Origin: Paenibacillus sp. UBA6285
Lineage (GTDB): Bacteria > Bacillota > Bacilli > Paenibacillales > Paenibacillaceae
Length of the DNA: 6,022 nt
Reading direction: 5' to 3'
NCBI GenBank assembly: GCA_002438345.1
Contig: DJUJ01000072.1
Coordinates: 3,138 to 9,159 of the forward strand
Shown: one piece after another, positions 1-5,444 of the stretch
Position numbering within the stretch: position 1 is the stretch's first letter
How the letters are laid out: each line of letters starts with the position of its first letter
Made by a program: the position numbers and the translations under genes
Notes under the pieces: model-generated
Seen by the model: only the letters and a program-made list of their open reading frames with translations
What the model was told of the DNA's origin: nothing
Databases searched by the model: none

Positions 1-444
1 TTTGTCTTGTTTCGTTACGTCAAAAGGGATCTGAAGCAGCTCAATCTTTGCTTGTTCACCCTCACAGCCCGTTAAGGTATACGACAGAAGCTTATCCGTT
101 TCGTTTCTAACAAGGTCCTGGCAAGAATATATTGTTACTTTGGGGCTACCAAATTTATCTTCTGAATTATCATGCCGCATTTCAATCCCGTGGTCGGTGT
201 ATTTCAAGTCATTAAAGATCGGATCACCTTCAATCGTGTAATGAACCACGCGCTGTGTACCCTTTTTCTCTTGGATAAAAGCATCCAGCTTCTCACGATT
301 CTTAACAATCATTCCATGGCTGTTTATCACATCTTCTTGTTCATTAATGCTAGTAGTGAACTTGGCTTCTCCATTGGATAGCTGATTAAAACACCCGGTT
401 ATAGTAAGCGCTATAAAAATAAGAAGAATACCGCTCGATCTCAT
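1..444 (-). CDS. DUF4362-like lipoprotein, 3' end outside the window
   Basis: The minus-strand frame is open from ATG at 444 to the window edge (148 codons, no stop). The N-terminus is a lipoprotein signal: MRSS, a hydrophobic run (about residues 5-16), then the lipobox ITGC with the lipidated cysteine at residue 18. The mature protein should therefore be anchored to the outer face of the membrane. The remainder resembles DUF4362 proteins of Bacillales: a HGMIVKNREKLDAF segment, then VVHYTIEGDPIFNDLKY (about 68-84), then a DNSEDKFG segment, then two cysteines (about 111 and 130) that could form a disulphide. The function of this family is unknown. The start is fixed by AAGGAGG at 454-460, nine bases upstream; an ATG at 451 is out of frame and too close to that site. 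Family members are short, so little of the C-terminus is probably missing. I recognise the family from memory of its conserved TIEGDPIF-like segment. Confidence 0.82.
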   Translation of the reverse strand, partial: MRSSGILLIFIALTITGCFNQLSNGEAKFTTSINEQEDVINSHGMIVKNREKLDAFIQEKKGTQRVVHYTIEGDPIFNDLKYTDHGIEMRHDNSEDKFGSPKVTIYSCQDLVRNETDKLLSYTLTGCEGEQAKIELLQIPFDVTKQDK

Positions 445-453
445 CGATCATAA

Positions 454-460
454 CCTCCTT
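454..460 (-). promoter_or_regulatory. Ribosome binding site of the lipoprotein gene
   Basis: The minus strand reads AAGGAGG here, nine bases before the ATG at 444. It selects that ATG over the ATG at 451-449, which lies only two bases from the site and in another frame. Confidence 0.85.
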
Positions 461-576
461 AAACACACCATAAGTAGAATCATTTGTTAAAGTATACCAA
501 TAATTATGAAGGCTGGGTATCCCTTCAGAAGGATATCGGATGATAGAGAGATGGATATAAATTTAAACGCGATAGC

Positions 577-609
577 AAAAAAAAAGCCGTTTGGATAACC
601 CAATCAGCT
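577..609 (-). terminator. Rho-independent terminator after the GH2 remnant
   Basis: On the minus strand, AGCTG-A-TTGG and CCAA-A-CGGCT form a stem with one A/A mismatch and one G-T pair around a five-base loop (595-599). A run of nine T follows (plus-strand A 577-585). It lies about ten bases beyond the stop codon at 619 and so ends the minus-strand transcript of the GH2 tail. Its survival shows that the 3' end of that gene is native. Confidence 0.8.
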
Positions 610-618
610 CAAAATGTA

Positions 619-999
619 TTATCGAATGAACTTTAAAAGCTCGGCTAGATCAGCCTCATACTGAGGATTGAAGTCATTCGACTTCACGTAACTGATAATG
701 CTAGAAAGAAACTGTCTTCCTTCTGTCACTTCAGAAACTTTCTTAACATCTATCGCACTTATAAGAAGCTTACCCTTTCCAACACGACATTCAAAGAGCA
801 AACCTAATTTATGATTTCGTTCAAAATTATCGATCGATTGTACAATTGGACTCCAATCTTTGCCCACACCATCCATAATAATAGACTTAGAATTCGATAC
901 GATACTCCACCAAGGATACGTGGAGAATTCATCAGAAGGGAAATTTGCGAATAGCGGATGATCCTTATCAATAACTAATCCCATTGTTCCAACTGGCAC
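619..999 (-). pseudogene. C-terminal remnant of a GH2-type glycoside hydrolase
   Basis: The frame encodes about 125 residues resembling the extreme C-terminus of large GH2-type (beta-galactosidase-like) proteins of Paenibacillus. The features seen are GTMGLVIDKDHPLF, a PWW aromatic pair (about residue 29), SPIVQSIDNFERNHKLG (about 50-66), then LLFECRVGKGKLLISAIDV and a terminal helix. In complete enzymes this domain follows the sugar-binding and TIM-barrel domains, of which nothing is present, so no activity is expected. The only possible start is a GTG at 999 with no Shine-Dalgarno site, and a stop lies five codons upstream (1012-1014). The natural stop and terminator are kept. It is therefore a 5'-deleted pseudogene whose homology breaks off near 985-1000. 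The GH2 label rests on recalled C-terminal motifs; other large glycosidases may carry a similar tail domain. Confidence 0.6.
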
Positions 1000-1168
1000 C
1001 GGGCGATTATTTCAGGCAAATACTCCTCGCTGATACGATAATCTTGATATTCTAACATTTCAACGCGGTCAAAGTACAGAACCTGACTCCAACCTATGGG
1101 CTGTTCCACATCGAAGATCCAATTTGAAAGTCACAAACGGTTCAGGAATTGACCCTAATGAAGAATAG
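998..1168 (+). pseudogene. 3' tail of an unidentified plus-strand gene
   Basis: In one plus-strand frame, 56 sense codons run from about 998 to a TAG at 1166-1168, interrupted by a single TGA at 1031-1033. The translation begins TGRLFQANTPR, then after the stop reads YDNLDILTFQRG, then DSNLWAVPHRRSNLKVT, and ends GIDPNEE. It looks protein-like and ends at a strong terminator whose stem starts at the stop codon, as expected for the 3' end of a real gene. There is no start codon with a ribosome binding site, and the frame runs into the antisense of the GH2 tail at its left end, so the 5' part is missing. I do not recognise the family. The opposite strand is also open over about 1000-1118, so the coding strand is not certain. 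Confidence 0.35.
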
Positions 1169-1210
1169 CCCAACCCTCAAGCGAAATCGCTCATGGGTTA
1201 GGCTATTTTT
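1164..1210 (+). terminator. Strong hairpin terminator, possibly bidirectional
   Basis: AATAGCC (1164-1170) pairs with GGCTATT (1201-1207). AACCC (1172-1176) pairs with GGGTT (1195-1199), and an inner AGCG/CGCT stem (1180-1183, 1188-1191) caps it. On the plus strand the stem runs into TTTTT (1206-1210). On the minus strand it is followed by ATTCTTCATT, a weaker U-rich tail that could end the CPBP transcript, whose stop lies about 50 bases upstream on that strand. The plus-strand orientation is better supported. Confidence 0.75.
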
Positions 1211-1261
1211 GTCCTATAAATAATTTCAGATTATCTTAAGACTGTGCATCAATTGCGGCCC

Positions 1262-2026
1262 TTAATGCAAGAAATGCATCAGAAACGGTGCTGCTGCTGC
1301 GCTACCTAACATGCCCATCCCAAATATCGCCCAGTCATTTAAAATATGTGCAATGATGGAAGTCCAAATGTTCTTTGTTTTCATGTAAGCAAGCGTTAGA
1401 ATAACTCGAGCGATTCCGATTCCCAGAATGGCCTGAGTAAAATTAAAATGATACGTTGGTAGGTGCAATGCACCAAATATGAGTGCTGTTACGATTAATG
1501 CAATGAAAACGGACGCCTTGCGTGACATTTTTAAGCCCATGAAACAAAGCTGCATAATCGCCAAGAATGGCAAGATCGTAAACAATTCTTCGCCGATCAA
1601 TTGAAATCCTGATACAAACATCGTCCAGAGCTTCTCACCTATTGAAAGTGTATTCCCATGACCAAGCACCGCATTATCTGTTAAAGGAGCTCCCAGCGAT
1701 TTAAGCAGCATTCCTACCGCCATCGTTACGATGAGATTAATAATAAAGAATAAAATCCCGTATAATACATGACTCACTTTAGGCTTTTTGAAGAGAATTC
1801 CTAACTTTCCTTTGGTTGCCCACACTAATCCGATTAACGGTAACAACGTGAATAGAAACGGACCGATCTTGCTCTGCACTTCGAGAGTCATAAAGGGAAT
1901 ATCTACGAGCATTGGTAAAACGCCTAAAACGATACTTGCAAGGATCACTACCCATTTGCCAATGGGCATGAAATAAGGCTGTCCATTATACAATGGATAA
2001 TCTACTACTTGTTTTACTTTAATCAT
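1262..2026 (-). CDS. CPBP family intramembrane metalloprotease (Abi/CAAX-like)
   Basis: This is a polytopic membrane protein of about 254 residues with the three motifs of the CPBP (Rce1-like, ABI) family. Numbered from the first ATG (2035), they are EE at 149-150 (in IGEELFTILPF), FxxxH at 187-191 (FGALH), and HxxND at 230-234 (AHILND). In this family the glutamates and histidines are thought to form the active site of a protease within the membrane. Bacterial members act in CAAX-like processing, bacteriocin self-immunity or signalling; the target here cannot be inferred. The first motif has Ile where many members have Arg (EExxxR). Roughly seven to eight hydrophobic segments are visible. 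I chose the ATG at 2026: GGAAGG (2036-2041) abuts the ATG at 2035 but lies nine bases from the one at 2026. It stands alone between two terminators, with its own promoter. It appears intact, unlike its neighbours. Confidence 0.88.
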   Translation of the reverse strand: MIKVKQVVDYPLYNGQPYFMPIGKWVVILASIVLGVLPMLVDIPFMTLEVQSKIGPFLFTLLPLIGLVWATKGKLGILFKKPKVSHVLYGILFFIINLIVTMAVGMLLKSLGAPLTDNAVLGHGNTLSIGEKLWTMFVSGFQLIGEELFTILPFLAIMQLCFMGLKMSRKASVFIALIVTALIFGALHLPTYHFNFTQAILGIGIARVILTLAYMKTKNIWTSIIAHILNDWAIFGMGMLGSAAAAPFLMHFLH

Positions 2027-2035
2027 GTTGCTCAT

Positions 2036-2041
2036 CCTTCC
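2036..2041 (-). promoter_or_regulatory. Ribosome binding site deciding the CPBP start
   Basis: The minus strand reads GGAAGG directly before the ATG at 2035 (zero spacing) and nine bases before the in-frame ATG at 2026. The spacing favours the second ATG, which removes MSN from the longer protein. Confidence 0.65.
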
Positions 2042-2051
2042 AACGTTTATT

Positions 2052-2080
2052 ATTATACTGGGTATCCTATCAATGGAATA
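2052..2080 (-). promoter_or_regulatory. Probable sigma-A promoter of the CPBP gene
   Basis: A perfect TATAAT lies on the minus strand at 2057-2052, 11 bases upstream of the Shine-Dalgarno site. At the 17-base spacing the -35 position (2080-2075) reads TATTCC, a poor match to TTGACA. A perfect -10 with a weak -35, directly beside repeated sequence, would suit a promoter that needs an activator; that is inference. Confidence 0.55.
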
Positions 2081-2109
2081 TGAACTAAAAATGAACTGAC
2101 AAGTTCATT
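2080..2109. promoter_or_regulatory. Operator-like inverted repeat with an extra half-site
   Basis: AATGAACT (2090-2097) and AGTTCATT (2102-2109) form a perfect eight-base inverted repeat with the four-base centre GACA. A third copy of ATGAACT lies at 2080-2086, eleven bases (about one helical turn) from the next in the same orientation. The cluster lies immediately upstream of the weak -35 region of the CPBP promoter. A TATAAT on the plus strand (2110-2115) touches the other side, but no plus-strand gene follows. The spacing suits a dimeric regulator; its identity is unknown. Confidence 0.5.
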
Positions 2110-2157
2110 TATAATCCCTGATGAAATGCTCTATCTTTAGCCGAAGATGGAGAACAA

Positions 2158-2198
2158 AAATAACCAGTCACCGACAATCGATCGGTGACTGGTTATTT
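2158..2198 (-). terminator. Long perfect-stem terminator after the ROK remnant
   Basis: TAACCAGTCACCGA (2161-2174) and its exact complement (2182-2195) enclose a seven-base loop. Flanking A/T pairs (2158-2160 with 2196-2198) extend the stem to 17 base pairs. The minus strand continues with TTATTTTTGTTC, so it ends the transcript whose stop codon is at 2207. T-richness on both sides would allow it to work in both directions. Confidence 0.85.
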
Positions 2199-2206
2199 TA
2201 GTAGTC

Positions 2207-2707
2207 TCACTTGAATCCGAAGGAACTATCAAATAATCTCGATATTCCGATAAGAGTATGATCGAACACATTTTCTGAAGTATATAGAACAGTAGATGCT
2301 TCAGCCAATCGTGTAACGAATTTTTCAAACACCTTGCAGCACAAGCCATTACCTTCCCTGGCATGTTCTGCGAGTTCCTTCACATCCATCTCTTCTTCTA
2401 ATGCTCCCATCTGTTCTGCCCGGCGAAGAATTCCGCGACGTGAGAAGGCATCATCTTTGGAGCTCTCAAGGAAAGGTTTATCATAGAGCCAACCGTCCTT
2501 GGGAACACCTGGCCCTTCGTTCAGGATCGATGCGCGATCAATAAATGCGGAGCCTAACCCTGTCCCTAAAGTTAACGAAATATATCGTTCATTTGGAAAT
2601 AGCCTACTTATGCCTAAGGCAAACAGCTTCGCATCGTTCTCAAAGCGAATATCTGCCTTCATCTGTTGAATGAACCGAATAGGGTTAATAGGTCTTTTCT
2701 CGAACAT
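2207..2707 (-). pseudogene. ROK-family sugar kinase/regulator, both ends missing
   Basis: The frame encodes 166 residues matching the middle of a ROK protein (glucokinase/NagC-like, usually about 290-320 residues). IRFENDAKLFALG carries the ND pair whose Asp is the catalytic base in ROK kinases. ISLTLGTGLGSAFID is the glycine-rich nucleotide-binding segment. EGPGVPKDGWLYDKPF and FSRRGILR follow; FSRRGI stands where many members have the CxCGxxGC zinc site. The N-terminal phosphate-binding DxGGT half-domain (about 100 residues) is absent. The C-terminus degrades at LIGISRLFDSSFGFK, where family members continue for about 50 residues. AGGAG (2716-2720) lies eight bases before the ATG at 2707, so a short protein might still be made, but it should not phosphorylate sugar. 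It lies downstream of the GH125 remnant on the same strand, as expected for genes of one sugar-utilisation operon. The longer GTG start at 2716 overlaps the Shine-Dalgarno site and is unlikely. Confidence 0.72.
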
Positions 2708-2761
2708 CCTTGTCACTCCTATACAGTTGAATGAGTTCTATCCCGCTCATGTTGCTATACC

Positions 2762-3835
2762 TTAGGGCAATATGCCAGATTCTAATGCCTTCCACACAAG
2801 CTGTGCGAACTGGCTGTTCGACCATGCGAACCACTCACGCGTAAATTGGGTAGGATTATTGACATCAAACCCCTCATGCATAAACCCAGTACCAGCATCA
2901 GTCGATTCACAGATTTCAATCATCTCGAGGATCTCTTGAGGATCAACTGCGGTTAAGCCTTGCATCGTATAAGCAAGATGCCACACGAAGCCCGCGCTAG
3001 TATGCGGACTGCCAATACCGCTCAGTTTCTCCCCTTTGAAGAAATAGGGATTATCCTCACTCAGAGCAAATTTACGGGTATTCAAATATACCGGATCGTC
3101 TGGCGCACAGTAACCTAGATAGGGTGCTGACATCAAGTTAGGTGTACCTGCATCGTCCATCAATAAATGGTTACCGAAACCATCCGTTTCGAGCGCATAC
3201 ATCCTGCCGTATTTGGAATGGTCAATGATCCCATAAAGCTCAATGGCATGCCGGATTTCTTCTTCCATTGCCGACATTCGGGCTACGAGATTTGAATCTC
3301 TATATACATATTGAGCAATTTCCTGTAATTGTCGAAGTGTTACAGCCGCGAACATATTCGATGGAATATTGAAGTGAAAGTCACACGCATCATCACTTGG
3401 ATGGAAGCCTGACCAAATTAGTCCAACATTATTTACCGGCATCCCCAAACCGTTCTTACGTAATGTATCAATCATGATGCCGTTGTGACGTTGAAAGCGG
3501 TAGGTTGACTGCTCCTTGTGCTCCTGTTCAATCTGCCATACATCGAGCATCTTCAGTAGTGAGGTTCGGAATGCTTCATCAAAGATCCCGGTGCGCCCGG
3601 TTTCTTTCCAATATAGATAGGCCAAGCGGAATGAGAAGCACATGGAATCTAGTTCAAATTTACGCTCCCATACCCAAGGTGAGCTGTCTGTCTCATCCGT
3701 TGCATTCCAGTGCCATTCATTTGCAGACTCATTAAAGGCATTCGCAGCGGGATCGATTTGAATATAAAACATATGACGACGTAATAAACCTTCTAGAATC
3801 CGCCCAAGCTCAGCATCTTCCTTGGCAAAGGGAAC
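2762..3835 (-). pseudogene. GH125 exo-alpha-1,6-mannosidase, N-terminus deleted
   Basis: GH125 enzymes remove terminal alpha-1,6-linked mannose, as in trimming N-glycans or mannan. Numbered from Met at 3772, the conserved features are IDPAANAFNE (6-15), PWVWERKFELDS (32-43), YLYWKETG (52-59), SGFHPSDDAC (121-130), NIPSNMFA (135-142), APYLGYC (216-222) and GFMHEGFD (297-303). In characterised members the general acid is an Asp in the PSDD motif and the base a Glu in the HE motif; both are present (D127/D128, E300). The C-terminus is complete. Homology continues upstream of the Met through PFAKEDAELGRILEGLLRRH, so the Met is internal and has no Shine-Dalgarno site. It then stops near 3835, and about 80 residues are missing, including the conserved WLRDS substrate-binding segment. 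A 5' deletion therefore inactivated an otherwise well-preserved gene. An unrelated terminator begins about 40 bases upstream. Confidence 0.8.
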
Positions 3836-3875
3836 AGAAGCAATTGGATCGTTGGAGGAAATAGGAAGGCACTGT

Positions 3876-3925
3876 AAAAACAGACCCCCAAGACAGACAC
3901 TTAAGACAAAGTACCTTCTTGGGGG
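3876..3925 (-). terminator. Terminator of the MFS transporter gene
   Basis: On the minus strand CCCCCAAGA (3925-3917) pairs with TCTTGGGGG (3893-3885). The interior AGGTACTT and AAGTGTCT also pair, with two G-T pairs and a one-base bulge, leaving a six-base loop. TCTGTTTTT follows (A run 3876-3880). It lies 11 bases beyond the stop codon at 3937. Confidence 0.85.
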
Positions 3926-3936
3926 CTTTTATAAGA

Positions 3937-5427
3937 CTAGTGACCCATCATCATCGCTGGATCTACCTCTTCACCGATATTTTCAACTTGGTGCATCTTC
4001 GGCTTGCGAAGGATGAGGGACATAGCAATACCAACACATACGATACAAGCGGTCAGGAAAAATGTATCTCCAAAGCCAGCTACTAGGGCAGTCTGTGGAT
4101 TTCCTGTCTTTCCGATTGTTGCCATGTGAGTATTGATATGAGATGTCAGATAAGCTGTAAGACCTGTTACTGCGAACGATACGACAACCTGTTGAGCCGC
4201 TGAAGTCAACGGTGTCACACGACTAACCAAATGACGTGGTGCTGAGTTTAATACATGTGTATTAAGAGGCATCATGGTTGACCCCATACCTAACCCCATC
4301 ACACAAACCGCGACAATAACCATCCAAATCGGTGTATCAACGTTTACCGTCGAGAGTATAAACATCGCGGTGGCGATAACACTCAACCCACAGAACGCTA
4401 ATGGACGAGCTCCAATTTTATCAAACAACCTACCACTAATCGGCATCATAAGACCGGCGCACAACGCTTGCGGCATCACGATCCAACCGGTATGAAGTGC
4501 GGTATAACCTTTAATATTCTGTAAATACAAAGGAATCATCAGCGTAGCTCCGAACAATGCCATCTGTACGATCCAAGTAAGAATAATACCACGTGAGAAA
4601 TCAGATGATTTAAACACTTTCAGTTCAAGTAAAGGATACTTCTGTCTAAGCTCCACCACAATGAACAATATTAATGCGATACCACCGATTGTTAAGCCTG
4701 TAATCGCACCTGTTGAAGACCAATCTGTTCCCCCTTCGCTCACCCCATAAGCAAGCATTGCGAATGCGATCGGCGCAAGACACATCCCGAGAATATCAAG
4801 ATGTGTTGACTTCTGCGGTTCAGTCTTCGGTAAGTATTTCTTACCCAGAATGAAGGCCACAATACCAATTGGCAAATTGATCATGAAGATCCAGTGCCAA
4901 CTCACATAATCGACAAGATAACCGGATATTACAGGACCAAAAGCTGGGGCCATCAACATTGGAATTCCAAGAACACCCATAATAGAGCCGCGACGTTCAG
5001 GCGGAGCTAATTTGAATACCATTGCCATCCCGATCGGTGCAACCATACCTCCGCCTAGACCTTGAATAATACGGAATATAATCAGTTGTTCAGGTGATTG
5101 GGCTAAGCCGCATAGAACAGACCCTAACGTAAACAGCACAATCGTTACAAGGAAAATACGCTTTGATCCAAATTTATCGGTCATCCAACCGGCAAGTGGA
5201 ATAACTGCGGATAGTGCCAATGTATACCCCGTTATCGCCCATTGAATCGTCTTTAGATCAGTATGGAAATATTCCACTAATTTAGGAACTGCATTGTTAA
5301 CAACTGTACTGTCCAGAATAACCATTATCATACCGACGATTATCGCAAGCAAAGGTGGCAAAATAGCTTTCAGGGAGAACGTGTCACCTTCCTGCGTAAG
5401 GGGTTTTGTTGCAGCATTTGAAGTCAT
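3937..5427 (-). CDS. DHA2/EmrB-type MFS multidrug efflux transporter
   Basis: This 496-residue protein has the length and 14-helix pattern of the DHA2 (EmrB/QacA) drug:proton antiporters, which export toxic compounds using the proton gradient. Family motifs are in order: LDSTVVNNAVP (38-48, motif D1), GWMTDKFGSKRIF (80-92, motif A, first cytoplasmic loop), FRIIQGLGGGMVAP (118-131, motif B with its functional Arg119), and MLMAPAFGPVISGY (157-170, antiporter motif C). NLPIG at 184-188 and a second GRLFDKIGARPL loop (332-343) mark the repeat in the C-terminal half. The C-terminus is short and cytoplasmic, ending in AMMMGH. The start is supported by AGAGG at 5435-5439, seven bases upstream. It lies 17 bases downstream of the TetR gene on the same strand, so it is very probably cotranscribed with and controlled by that regulator. 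The substrate cannot be read from sequence. It is complete. Confidence 0.93.
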   Translation of the reverse strand: MTSNAATKPLTQEGDTFSLKAILPPLLAIIVGMIMVILDSTVVNNAVPKLVEYFHTDLKTIQWAITGYTLALSAVIPLAGWMTDKFGSKRIFLVTIVLFTLGSVLCGLAQSPEQLIIFRIIQGLGGGMVAPIGMAMVFKLAPPERRGSIMGVLGIPMLMAPAFGPVISGYLVDYVSWHWIFMINLPIGIVAFILGKKYLPKTEPQKSTHLDILGMCLAPIAFAMLAYGVSEGGTDWSSTGAITGLTIGGIALILFIVVELRQKYPLLELKVFKSSDFSRGIILTWIVQMALFGATLMIPLYLQNIKGYTALHTGWIVMPQALCAGLMMPISGRLFDKIGARPLAFCGLSVIATAMFILSTVNVDTPIWMVIVAVCVMGLGMGSTMMPLNTHVLNSAPRHLVSRVTPLTSAAQQVVVSFAVTGLTAYLTSHINTHMATIGKTGNPQTALVAGFGDTFFLTACIVCVGIAMSLILRKPKMHQVENIGEEVDPAMMMGH

Positions 5428-5444
5428 TGTGATACCTCTGCTTT

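Noticed and set aside
487..500. TATACT on the minus strand (497-492) as a -10 element of the lipoprotein gene
   Set aside because: No acceptable -35 is found at 16-18 bases, so I did not call a promoter.
513..522. CTGGGTATCC found both upstream of the lipoprotein gene and at 2058-2067 in the CPBP promoter
   Set aside because: Ten-base repeats are expected many times by chance in 6 kb. The element lies between -35 and -10 in one case and has no clear promoter context in the other.
1000..1118. Minus-strand open frame opposite the plus-strand tail, including IFDVEQPIGWSQVLYFDRVE
   Set aside because: It reads like protein, but it has no start, no terminator of its own and no recognised family. 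It stops antisense to the GH2 tail in a frame different from that tail. The plus-strand reading ends at a terminator, so I preferred it, without certainty.
2122..2199. Plus-strand ORF of about 25 codons after the plus-strand TATAAT at 2110
   Set aside because: No Shine-Dalgarno site, and most of it lies in the terminator stem, so coding is unlikely.
2137..2364. Minus-strand 75-codon ORF overlapping the 3' end of the ROK remnant
   Set aside because: It crosses the terminator hairpin and overlaps the ROK frame, has no ribosome binding site and no recognisable domain. It is a shadow frame.
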